64,000 bases of DNA. It comes from Nymphaea colorata. Lineage: Eukaryota; Streptophyta; Magnoliopsida; Nymphaeales; Nymphaeaceae. The stretch covers positions 19,037,354 through 19,101,353 of the forward strand of contig NC_045142.1 in assembly GCF_008831285.2 (NCBI RefSeq), written 5' to 3'. The notes beneath the pieces were generated by a model that saw only the letters and a program-made list of their open reading frames with translations, was not told where the DNA came from and did no database searches. Positions 24,211-35,041 of this stretch are shown here, one piece after another; positions within the stretch are counted from its first letter, which is position 1, and the number at the start of each line of letters is the position of its first letter. The position numbers were made by a program, and so were the translations under genes.

Positions 24211-26790
24211 ATTTTATCATCCAGATAGCACTAGCTTTGATAGTCATACATGAAAAGACCTCAATACTTGGTCCGTTTCTTGTGAAGTTACATCATGTTT
24301 TGCATGTCTCCATTTATTTTGTAGCTCTAAAACAATTAATGACGTTGACTTTTCTCTATATTCCACAGCTTTCTTAAACTCCAAATCCGCCAACCCTAGA
24401 AGGTCGCTGCTCTTCCCTATCAAGCTGTAGCTGGATTTCCCCTGCACGGGTTTTCCGTGAGTTCTCAAATGCAACAACCTAGCAACGTCTTCTAGGTGAT
24501 TGTCACCTTGAATCCATCAAAAGATGCATTTGCAATGATCAGTTGCTTGACCATGGTTTTAAATAATGGAATACAACTTTTACAGCAATTTTTAATGATA
24601 CAAAATAACCATTCGAGCACGAAAATAGCTGCCCGATTTCAATATACACACACACAGGTATATATATATATGTATATATATATATGCCGCACACCTTAAT
24701 TAGGTCGTCATGCCACACACCTTAATTAGGTCAATGATGCATCACTCAGGTGCTTTGAGGCGTTCTTCTAGGTGATGCACAGAGACCTCATGCAGGTATG
24801 CACCTCTAACAACACTGGTTTTGGCTACTTATCAAAGAAAGAAAAATCTGACAGAAGAATATTCCATGCATGACTCTTTGGCAGTCCACATCTTCCATTA
24901 ATCTTTCCACCTTAAGAGCTGTTTCAGAATAAAAAAGCAAATCAGGCCAAATCAGAGAGAGAGAGAGAGAGAAAGAGGGTGATGACAGTTGCTCATGATG
25001 AGAGCAATGAGTGGAAAGCATTCAGCTGAGTTCAGGTGGACATGGACCAACACGAACAGATTTGCATTAATAAAACAGTGGTAGCAAAAAAGAGAGTGTC
25101 GGGTCCAAGAAGGTACTCTATATAGAGAAGATATAACTTGTAAAAAAAAGATGACTAAGAAGATTGATTATATATAGACATATATATATATCCTGCAGAA
25201 ATGGGTTGTCAAAACAGGTTATATGTAAAAAAGTTGTGTATATGGGTACATAATGACCCAAATATCCCTGTTTATAGCAGAAAAGGAACATTTTAAAAGG
25301 GTAAAAAAAGGTTATGAAAAAATAAAAAAGTGTAAAATAGACATAGTACATCATTAAAAAATTCAGAAATAACCCAACCTTCATCTTTTTTCCTATGATA
25401 CTGTATACATGTGGATCCAGAGAAGTGTGCAGCAACTTGATCTCATATCCCATATCGGGCATTGACCAGTTCCACAGATTCAAGTGGCTGAAGAAGAAGA
25501 AAGAGGAGATGGGGTTGGTGGAGTTGGAGAAACTGAACTTTAGCCTCCTGCATTGTCATGGTATGTCGCTTGTCGATTTCTTCAATCGATGCGGCTTTCG
25601 ACACTGAAGGTCAACGGTGAAGCTCTCTCTAAAGAACGTAGGTGACCTTAGACTTAATTTCTTGCTTAGGTGGGCATTTGAGATCCTTTTAATGACGTAC
25701 GTGGAGGGCTATATATCTATATGATCCAATATATTGCGTGCCTAAGGTCTGATTTGTACAGGTGAAAAGTGAAAACTGGAAGGAAAGCACCTCTAACATC
25801 ACAAAGCACCGACCTAAATATGCTTTCTATATCAAAATTTTATCCCGCTATACATATCATTCTTGCAGCCAAAACAATACCAAAAGCCGAATTTTTCATT
25901 ATAACTCGTGACCTTTGAAAGTTGATCAAACAAACTGATGGTCACAAACATCAACTCTAAGAACTGGTTGCCTTCTAACCAATACTTCCGGCTCAAACCG
26001 GACGGTTGCTGTAATGCCCACGTTTTTCTTTTTCTTTTCTTTGTTATCAAAAAATTTTTAATAAGAGTATAGGCTATAATTGGTAGATTCAATAACTGAT
26101 AAAAATGGATGAAACTGTCAACTATATTATAAATGGGGCAGTCATGGAAAGAAATGAATGGGTTACCAAATATATACCTAGGTAGAAGTGGTAACTGAAA
26201 ATATTAAAAGAAACTAAAGATGATTGAGGGCAGCTGAGAAGCCTTCCTGAGAAAAATCATTTGGGGGTGTTGCTCGCCATGTATTGGTCTTCTTTAACCC
26301 CATACCTCAGGTTCCCATTTGCTGCAGCCATAGGGGGAAGGGTTCCAGCAGTTAGAAATTAGGAAAACGTGAAAGCTAAACCTTGTTTTTCTGCATCTTG
26401 GGGTGAAGATCAAGAGCAAAGAGGCACTAGTCCATGTGACTGTTATCCACAGCTTGGAGGATCAAGAAAGCCAAGGAACTAGGGTGCTGACAGTAAAAAA
26501 TCAGGGGCTGTACAGTTAGGGAGACCCTGGTAAGTGCTATATAGTTTCTTTTATATATAATCTATATAGGTAGGTATATATATATATATATATATATAAA
26601 GCAAGGAGAATTCTACTTGGTGCGGCTGAAATTATACATGTAAATTCATGTTTTGCAAGGAAATCGTGCTACACTGCCTTGGAACGGCAGCCTTCTTGGG
26701 GGACTGAATTGATTGCAGCATAGAGAAATAAGGTATAAGAATACTCAGCTATGAGTTCAGCATGTAGCCCTTCTACATTTGTTGCTTGTA

Positions 26791-26898
<108 letters not shown>

Positions 26899-27253
26899 TG
26901 TATGAGGTGTAATTACCTGTGCAGAAAAATAAATGGGTATTTTTAGGGTAATACATGAGCTGTTTGTGAAAGAATATATATATTGTGGTACTATGTTCAT
27001 AATATAGCTATATGAAGCACACTGTGACACCCTTGTGCTGGAATTGTCTGTAACATGTTTTTCTAGTTCCATGAAGGTCTAAGTATGCTGAAATTGATGG
27101 TATGTGCACATGAAAGTGACTGGAACCAGTTCGAACTGCTGAGGAACTTGAGGAACTAGGAATGATTCTAGGCAACTCAATAAGAGGTAAACTCTCTTTT
27201 AGCTCATCAATAGGTCTAGGCTTAATACACTGAGATATGGACGACGACTTTAG

Positions 27254-28168
27254 CTAACTTGAAATGTTTGAGGCAGTAAAAGAGGGACCACAATGAGAGT
27301 ATGAAAAAATTCTTTCGTCAAAAATAACATGTCTAGATAAGATGACATGATTAGAGATTGGATTGTAACAAACACAACCTTTATGACAGCTACCATACCG
27401 AATGAAGACACAGGTTTGAGCTTTGGGTTCTAGTTTTGAAGCACGTCTAGGCCCATTCAATGGATAGACGGTACAACCAAAGGTTCTTAGATGACTATAT
27501 TTGGGAACTTCATGCAAGAGCTTCTCATATGTCATTTTTGTTGCATATTGGCATGAAACCAAAATTTTTCATGAACAGCAGTTTTAAAATCATCAAACCA
27601 AATTTTTTGTGGCATATTGGCATGAATAATCATGGTGAGTCCCATTTCCGCCAGATGCCTATGCTTCTTTTCTACTATCTCTCTCTACTGGGATGTGTAA
27701 GGGAATGTTATCCATCGATGAATACCTTGATTTTCAACAAATGTACTAAATTCTTTGCTCATGAATTCTCCTCCTCCATCTGAATGGAAAATTTTAATTT
27801 TTGTTTCAAGTTGACGCTGTACTATGCTTAAAAATGTTTTAAAACAAGGAAGTGTATCACTTTTCTTTGACAAGGGAAAGATCCATGAAAGATGAGAGTA
27901 GTCATCAACCATTAAGAAATAATACATGTACCCTTCTCGTGAAGCACATGGTGCTGGTCCCCAACTCAGCTTTAGGAAAATGAATTTTATGCATTTTTCC
28001 AAGCACTCATGAAGAACAAAAATCTAATTTATGTTTTTCATCAACAGAAATTAAACCAGAAACTTTTGACGAGTTTAACAACTGAAAGTGAGCATGTCCT
28101 AGATGCAAATGCCATAACTAAATGTCTGAGTAAGAATTTTGAGAAACCAAAGAAGTATTAGTAGTCAT
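27254..28168 (-). pseudogene. Copia integrase pseudogene (A2)
   Basis: The DDE integrase would insert element cDNA into the genome. Visible parts in order: a GAG-pre-integrase piece reading LHLGHAHFQLLNSSK (about 28110-28060), the core with YYFLMVDDYSHLSW and the second catalytic region HSDGGGEF (27685-27960), and the C-terminal part with LRTFGCTVYP (27254-27562). About 40 bases are missing near 27964 relative to A3, which removes the first catalytic Asp segment (HVDIWAP in A3). A frame break between 27685 and 27562 separates core and C-terminus. Non-functional. Confidence 0.85.
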
Positions 28169-28570
28169 TTATTGATCGTCATCTCCAATACTGATAGGAT
28201 TGCTAGTAGAGTCCTTCCTTTCTCTCATCCATCTATGGAGTCCTCCTTTCTCAAGCGGCCCTATGTGAAGAATCTTGCCCGCCTGCATATTCTTAACAAT
28301 AAAACCATTAGAGGAAAATTCGATAGAACATTGGTTGTCTTTGGTGAACCTTGCTACTGACATACGATTGTTGTGTGCTTTAGGAGCATGCAACACATTT
28401 TTCAAAACAAAGGATGACGTCTTGATAGGTAGGCACACGTTCCCAATATTTTTAATTTGCATCTTACTACCATTGCCAACTATAATAGAATTAAAACCAT
28501 GATAGGGATTTTTACCTTGTATATCTTGTTCTGAATTTTTCACACGGTGGGAGGCACCTGTGTCTGGATA
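28169..28570 (-). pseudogene. Copia protease region (A2)
   Basis: An aspartic protease of the copia type would process the Gag-Pol polyprotein. The catalytic motif reads YPDTGASH, followed by the usual LKNVLHAPKAH segment and LEKGGL before the integrase. The Trp codon just before YPDTGA is TAG (28571-28573) here and TGG in A3, so translation from gag would stop directly before the active site. The frame after the stop is open to 28169. Confidence 0.85.
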
Positions 28571-29571
28571 CTAGGCTGAGTCTTGAGTATTGCTGACATT
28601 TTCTCGGCTACTAGATGCATTATCAGATTTTCCCATTTTCAGTGCCATGGCCATAAACGCTTTTGGAATATCATAACATTGTAGAGCTGTATGATTTCTT
28701 CTGCCAAAATATTGGCAAGTTACTCCTTGGCTAGACTTGTTAGTATTATTATTTTTTCCATAGTTTCCTCTTCCTCCATTATGGCCTCTACCCCTACCGC
28801 CATTATTGTTGCCATGCCCATGCCCTTGGTCAGTAGTAAAAGCACGCCCACGCCCTTGGTCTGTAATAAAAGCATGCCCACGCCCTTGTTCAGCAATAAA
28901 GGCAGTGGCAGTGGCTTCAACCTGAGTCACGTGGGATGAAGAAAGCATTTCAAGTCGTCGCTCTTGAGTAAATAACATATCATATCATTCAGACCATGAA
29001 GGTTGATCTTTGAATGTAGTAACTGTGGTAATAAAAGATTCATATTCAGAATTCAGTCCTTTCAAGGTATAGAGAACAAGGTCTGTATCTGAGACAAAGC
29101 GCTGCACTCTGCTAAGAGAATCATGTAAGAAACTAATATGTTGAAGGTATTCAGTCATAGACATTCCTCCCTTTTTTATGTTTTGTAATTCTCTTTTCAG
29201 CTGAATAATACAAAGATTATTTTGTGAGGCATACTGTTTTTCCAGGACGCACCAAGCATCTATGGCCGTGCCAACACGAACTAGTTGTGACATGACTGGT
29301 TGAGTCACAGTGACTTTGATCCAACTTAGTGCATGTTGGTCTTTACGATTCTCTTGTGTGTATGCTTTATCAAGAAATTTAGGTGGAGCAGAACATTTTC
29401 CATTAACATACTTGATTAAATTTTGACTTTCATAACTCTTTCAATTTGAGAACGGTAGAGAAGATAATTTGATCGATCAAGCTTGGTTGAAACCAAACTT
29501 GAGAAAGCATTCCATTGTGTACCTGGTGGAGTAGGAGTGCGAGGAGCGTTAGAAGAGGACAATGCAGCCAT
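28571..29571 (-). pseudogene. Copia gag pseudogene (A2)
   Basis: Gag forms the virus-like particle. The start MAALSSSNAPRTPTPPG is at 29571, followed by LDRSNYLLYRSQIE of the copia gag domain. A frameshift near 29416 leads into a second frame at 29308-28985 with LKRELQNIKKGGMSMTEY, then a third at 28978-28571. The C-terminal part has three 10-residue repeats (AFITDQGRGR type), a Gly/Arg-rich stretch and a damaged zinc knuckle CQYFGRRNHTALQC, where Phe replaces the second Cys. Confidence 0.85.
28821..28910 (-). repeat. 30-base tandem repeat in gag, 3 copies
   Basis: Three 30-base units, each encoding ten residues such as AFTTDQGHGH just before the Gly/Arg-rich stretch. A3 has four units at 46881-47000. 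Confidence 0.9.
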
Positions 29572-29689
29572 ATTATACTTGAAATTTGTTCCTTGTTCAA
29601 TCAACAGCCGATGAGCACAGTCAATATGATTTGTGTCTGATAAACAAAAAAGGTGACTGAGGAGGCGGATCAGACGACTGAAGGGGCAG

Positions 29690-30060
29690 ATAGGCCTCGG
29701 TGGCACTCCCTTGTTACACAAAAGGAAACAGTGCGCCCCTTGGTGAGGGATGGAAACAGCGTGACCTTCCCTTGTTGAGAGAGAGAAAAAGAAGTCAACA
29801 GCGTGCTCCTCGGTGAAGGCAGGAAACAACACGCTCCAAAATGAAGGTACGTGCCTTGATGAAGGCAGGAAACAACACACTTGGTGCCACACCCTTGTTC
29901 AAACACTAAAAGGAGCGGCACGCTCCGCGGTGAAACAGTGTGCTCCTCAGTGAAGACAGGAAGCAGCATGCTCCTCGGTGAAAGCCTTGGTAGCTTTTAC
30001 TTGATCACCACAAAAAAAAAAAGAGCATGAAACCGCATGCTCCTCTGTGGTTTCCCTTGT
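29690..30060. repeat. Leader repeats of the copia element (A2)
   Basis: Imperfect repeats of about 35-50 bases with the core gctcctcggtgaaggcagg fill the leader between the primer-binding site and gag. The A3 leader (47815-48250) has the same repeat in a different arrangement. Confidence 0.75.
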
Positions 30061-30223
30061 TACGCAACAAACTGTGGATGTAGGAATAGGAACAGGAGAC
30101 ACAACAGAGGGAGTGGCTGGAAAACGATGGTGCCGGCATCAAACAATGGTCGTGCACTAGACAGGTGAAGCGTGGCTCTAGAAAGATGCAGGATACGGAA
30201 GACCATGGTGAAAGCAGCTGCAG

Positions 30224-30236
30224 GCTCTGAGACCAA
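30224..30236 (-). other. Primer-binding site, one mismatch
   Basis: On the minus strand TTGGTCTCAGAGC differs by one base from the tRNA-iMet site TTGGTATCAGAGC. It directly adjoins the LTR. Confidence 0.75.
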
Positions 30237-30554
30237 GTTAAAAGAAAAGATGATCACACAGGTGCAACGTGGTTTGGCTAAAATCAGCCTACATCCACAC
30301 AAAGACTTTCTCTTCTATTCTATAACCACACAGAGAGAGTACAAATATGTATAGTCACTTTATACAATTTAGATCCTTGGTTTTAGGATCTTGATTTACA
30401 CAACAGATTTGGGCAGAATTATATAAGAAGATAAGGGAAATGATTTCTCTCATTTAGAAAAGATTGGTCAGTTTTGGATAGCTCTTGAGTTTTGGAAACC
30501 GTACCCTATCCTTTGTAACTAATCCTGATCGTATCCGTTCCATAGATCTTATCA
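30237..30554 (-). repeat. 5' LTR of the copia element (A2)
   Basis: About 318 bases. It begins TGATAAGATC on the minus strand at 30554, where plus-strand copia DNA resumes, and ends next to the primer-binding site. A TATA-like ttatataat lies at 30417-30425 (minus strand). The counterpart is 48409-48728. Confidence 0.7.
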
Positions 30555-31530
30555 TTGTTAACAAATCTAGCACAGCTCTATGTTACAGAAATTTTTGAAT
30601 ATTTTCTCCAAGAAGAAGGTCATTCTGCTGGACCAGAAACCCCGGAAGAGGCTTGGTGATTGTTATGAGAGAGATGGGCTCTATCAAAAACAAGGCACTT
30701 CCAGCTGACAAGAAGAATGAAGAATCACTCCTATGGCACTATAGGTTGGGACATTTGTCTGATCTAATTCTCAAAACTGTGTTTCTTAAGCTTGTCTACA
30801 ATTTTCCAGTATGTGAGACGTGCAATTACGCAAAGATGACTGGACAATCATTTCCTGAATCTGAAATAAAAAGCCAATATTGCTTCAACTTGGTTCAGGC
30901 CGATGTATGGGGCCCGGCTCCTGCTGTTTCCAACTTTATTTTCAGATACTTTCTCCTGTTAAAAGATGATAAATCATGGATGAGTTGGGTGTTCTTTCTC
31001 AAGAAAAAAATATGAAGTCTTTTTTATTAGCAGACATTGTATGGCCACTAGCAATATCTTATATTAACAAAAGTCATGCACTCGGTGAATTTTATCCAAT
31101 CTTAAGACTGTGAAAGGTTCCAGATTGGGTTGAGAAGGACTTTGTTTCACATGCAAGACCCACAAATATTATTACCGACAAATTTTTGGCGGTGGCGAAC
31201 CCTCTGCTAGGTTAAAAGAATCAAAACTTAGCTGGAACAATCTTGACATCAGGGCTGCAGCTTGTTCTCTCTATATGTTTGAAGTTGAACTCTTGTCCTC
31301 AGAAGAGGAGTTGACCTTTTGGTTGTAGTTAGCTCATAGCCATCTAGACATCCTTTGTCTTTCTCACTCCTCTTTTTTGCTTCTATTGTGGTTTCTTTGA
31401 TGTTCTTAATTTGTAATTTGGTGCTTTCTTGTCATCTATTTTATAATTTTTTTTCATTTTATCTGTGAAAATTGGTTCGGATCAACCTATTTGAATCGTA
31501 CCAGTTTGTTATCGGGCCGATATTTGATCA
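30555..31530 (+). pseudogene. Older plus-strand copia fragment (A2)
   Basis: The frame at 30653-31015 contains ESLLWHYRLGHLS (GAG-pre-integrase), the zinc-binding piece CETCNYAKMTGQSFP and LVQADVWGPAP, the first Asp region of a copia integrase. The rest of the integrase is lost. The fragment ends with the 150-base block near 31375-31530 that also follows the other copia relics. The opposite-strand copia element begins exactly at its left edge, so that younger element sits in or next to this one. Confidence 0.8.
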
Positions 31531-31559
31531 AATTTTAATTGGCATGCAGAGTTCTATAT

Positions 31560-32700
31560 TTTATTAAATAATCTTATTCCTAGTCCCATGAGTTCTGTCG
31601 GTGATTGCCTGGGCCTCCCTTTTTACACCCCTACGCATGTCCAATGATATTGGATCATGTAGGTCGGTGCTGGGTTGGAGTATTTTTGATTTTTTTTTAT
31701 AAAGAAGTGTATATTTTGGAATGTTTACTTTTTCATACCCTTTTTGTCCTTCTAAAAGTCTTTTTTTTTTACTTAGACATGTTATTTTGGTTAGTAAGCA
31801 ACCATATGCATAATTTTTCATGCATAAGACCATACAAGACACTAATTTTATATCCGGCTTTCCATAATGCCCATGTGAGTAGAGTCAAATGTCCTTCAAC
31901 TGGCATACATAGTGCTTCCAAGCTCCATCCTTGCACTAGTATAGCACATTGCTCTCGATCTGACCAGGTCGACTGGAAACTGAAAGCATGTCATCGTCGT
32001 TTAAGAAAAGTCATTCCTGGGATTCAAAGAAAAGTCTGCCGAATTTTTCTCCTTTAACTGGCCCTTGCATCTAATTAAGACGAACCGATACAATTAATTT
32101 CTGGTAACTAAAACTTACAACATGTGTTCATATATATATATATATAAAGGAATTGAAATCAGCTATTTTTTTGTTTTGTGTGGATAAAAACCATCACAGT
32201 GCATTTGCATTGACCAGTTGTTTGAGCACGGTCTTTTGAAAGCAGTTTTTAATTATACAAAATAACAAAATAACCACTCTACTGTACAAGGAGCTGCCTA
32301 AAATGTATGAAGTTATTAACATGTATATAACTAAAGTTTGTGCGGCACCAGCCATCATGTACCTCCACCACGGGACTTACCATCACACAAGATGATTCAG
32401 TTGAATTTGAATGAACCTGCAATTGTGGGTGACCTTATACAGAATAGGCTCTATCACTAGGGAAGATCTCTATATTTTAATTTTAATTGGTTCTGTCTTA
32501 ACGCAAAATACAAGGTCGGCTGAATGCTATTGGCCCCAGCTATCATTAATTACCAAATAAGCACTTTATTAATTTGTCAGTCATTCGACCCAAATAATGC
32601 CAAAGTTTAATTAATACCATATTTTTTTCGTTTAAGATTTAGAAAAAGAATTATATCATTTAATTATCAGACATTTCATGATTTTGTCATCTCGGTACCT
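31560..32700. repeat. Older copy of unit segment about 1330-2300 (A2)
   Basis: Words such as gactggaaactgaaagcatgtcatc, aaaaccatcacag...tgcatttgca and gaatttgaatgaacctgcaa follow in the same order as in 1345-2080, at clearly lower similarity than A1 shows to A2. No gene is seen. Confidence 0.6.
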
Positions 32701-33662
32701 TTAGCTTTGATAGTCATAGCACCAACTTCATCCACATTTTCTTTTCCCCGGCCCAGCAAATTAATCATCGTCAAAAACATTTTCATAAAATTAGATCAAA
32801 CTGATAGATATAAATTTCATAAAAATAACAAGGTATATTATTTTGCAAACATGTACGAAGGTTATTATAATGTACTGCTGAAGTTGAAAAAACAAAATCA
32901 TTATCAATAGAATATTGATAAAAAAAACATATAAAGACAAAGAAAATAGTGCGTGAGCACCCCGATCGTCAGGGAGGGGATGTTCCAGTAATATTGACAA
33001 AGTTACTCTTTGATGTTGATTCATTACTTATTCTTTCCACTGAAAGGAACGGCAGCCTAACTCCCAGCAGAGTTTGCATCGAAAGAGACAAAGAAAATTG
33101 TGGTGGTGTACTTATGTCCGGATGGTTGAGAGATTGATTCAATCCTCCTTTGTACTTTAAGTTGTGTTTGATATTTCGATGTAGAATTAAAAGGTAAGCT
33201 TTAAAAGATCCTAAGCTTAAACAAACTAAAGATTTATGTAGCATGGATCTTAAATCCACATATATTAAAAATGATAGATTTAAGGTTGAATGGGGGGGAG
33301 TTTCGACCTGATCTGGTCCCTGGTGAAACAAATACAACCACAACAATAAAGAGAAGCTATTGGCAACGCCTTTTGTCGTTGCAAATAAGGTTATTGCCAA
33401 CTCACAAAAGACCAATACTCATCCTTGCCCTTTGCAGTGTTGCCAAAAACGTTTCGCTATCCTCAGATTACCTGGCGCCATTTTAGAAGGGCATGGACTG
33501 GTCATTCCCAGCTTTTATCCAGTGACGTGCCCGTGTTGAGAAAACTTGACAAATCAATGCAAATTTGAAAATTTACACGGATAACGACAGATTCAGATTA
33601 GACATCCCTATCAAGTCTGAATTAAGAATGCATTTATAAAAGAAAGAATCGTTAAAATTTAC
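32701..33662. other. Right part of unit A2, no gene seen
   Basis: AT-rich DNA conserved in A3 (50800-51758). At 33362-33383 a short hairpin, ggcaacg...cgttgca, resembles palindromes common near the ends of plant DNA transposons. A frame at 33271-33486 is conserved in part in A3 but shows no known domain. Confidence 0.4.
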
Positions 33663-33707
33663 TTGTTTCCACCATTCCTTCCGTTCCACTTCAAACTTCC
33701 CAGCCAT
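33663..33707 (-). other. Possible first coding exon, unidentified
   Basis: On the minus strand ATG at 33707 in the context ccATGGCT starts MAGKFEVERKEWWKQ, followed at once by a donor-like GTAAAT. In A3 (51760-51804) the same exon reads MAGKFEVEQEEWWKQ. No next exon could be joined with confidence. It may be chance or a relic. Confidence 0.2.
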
Positions 33708-34694
33708 GGAAAAATGATGTATTTGATGTAATCCAAGCATGGGTTTCCTTCAACAATATTGGGTGGGCAGTAAGCTTCTTGATTTCCACATCAACTTCTG
33801 CCTACAAGATCCAAGATCAAAGAATAGATCAGTTTTCAGCACAAAGAAACTAACCAGCCTCAATCAATAGGACCAGCTTCTACAAGAGGAAGAAACTAAT
33901 CTAGCTTGCACCTTAGAAAGGACAAGCTTCTGTGAATCAATCATGCCCATCGAGTCTAGATCTTGATTAACTCTCTGCTCCTTGCTGACATCCACATCTG
34001 CAGTGCCTGATAGGACCATAACTAGTTCAGATCTGATGAGATGACTCAGATGTTTTCTAGCAGAGAAATTAACTCATGATCAACTAAGTCAACATCAGCT
34101 TCACGCCATCAAGGGACAAAGTGCAAGTTCCTACTAAAATTGACTTGATACTGATGAAACTACAAAGAAAAGGATGAAATTCGGAAATTCAAACTGTTAC
34201 AGTCTTAAGGTATTAGAAGCAAAGTAGTTTACAAATCAAATCTTGAGAATATATATTGTTACATTAAAGAGAGGCAGCTCTTTGCAAATGCACCATGTCT
34301 CAAACAGCAACTATGTGTTTCAACAACTATACCAAGTTGTAAGTAGATTACACCAGTGACATGTAACTTGTTTCCAATATCTATAGGTGTGCCATCAGTC
34401 TTAAGAATTATGTTTATAATGTCACCTATACATTCTACTTGTTGAGTGCATTGGCCACCTGTAACAACATTCTAGAAATAAAATCAGCATTAAGCCAATA
34501 GAAGATATACCAAAAGTAAGGTTACTAAAAATAGCAAGAAGAAAATAGACCGTATAAAGGCTATAAGCCCATATGATCTTGGATGCACGATGAGCAGCAA
34601 TTAGGGCATGGACATCAGCAAAGAGGAATTCTTACATCCATACCAGCGCTACATACCACTTAGACTGAATAATCATCTTACCCATGTGTTGCAG

Positions 34695-34923
34695 GAGGAA
34701 GGCATTGATGTTGTTCAGTATATGGTGGCATATCAAAAAGTACAAAGTCATAAAATTCTTAATAAATAAGTAGATTGTATTGATTTCCAAGTAAATATAC
34801 TCATGCATACAAAGTATGTGGAATGGATCAAAGAAATTTGCACTTACAAAAGCTTTGAATGCTGGACGATGTGCTGCCATCTCATATAAGCAATTTGCAA
34901 ACCATATCCAAAACTTATACTAA
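34695..34923 (+). other. Conserved exon-like blocks, unidentified
   Basis: After an acceptor-like TGTGTTGCAG the plus strand reads EEGIDVVQYMVAYQK (34695-34740); A3 reads EEGLEVLLYKVAYQK at 52819-52864. At 34843-34923 the plus strand reads LTKALNAGRCAAISYK up to TAA. The minus strand of the same block reads FWIWFANCLYEMAAHRPAFK, preceded by a TACTAAT-like branch site and followed by GTAAGT, and is identical in protein to A3 despite three silent changes; the plus reading has a stop in A3. I cannot tell which strand, if any, is real, or the family. Confidence 0.25.
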
Positions 34924-35041
34924 AAAAATTAGTACAATTATTATACAAAAATATTGGCCATCATGGAAAAAACGAGAGAAAGAAGAGACCAAATATCAAA
35001 ACCATATTGAATGGCTGAATATAGATCATTAGAGAGAGTTA

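Larger units (their letters stand above)
27254..30554 (-). mobile_element. Ty1/copia element in A2, lacks RT
   Basis: Read on the minus strand the order is LTR, primer-binding site, leader with repeats, gag, protease, GAG-pre-integrase and integrase, which is the Ty1/copia order. It ends within the linker after integrase; reverse transcriptase, RNase H and the 3' LTR are absent, and the sequence runs into unit DNA with an (AT)n tract. All frames are broken. The A3 counterpart is at 45250-48728, so the element inserted and lost its 3' end before the two units separated. Confidence 0.85.

Noticed and set aside
26444-26480. Words resembling miR396 and its star (atccacagctt and atcaagaaagcc)
   Set aside because: The two words are adjacent with no loop and do not pair with each other, so no hairpin precursor can form; the match is partial.
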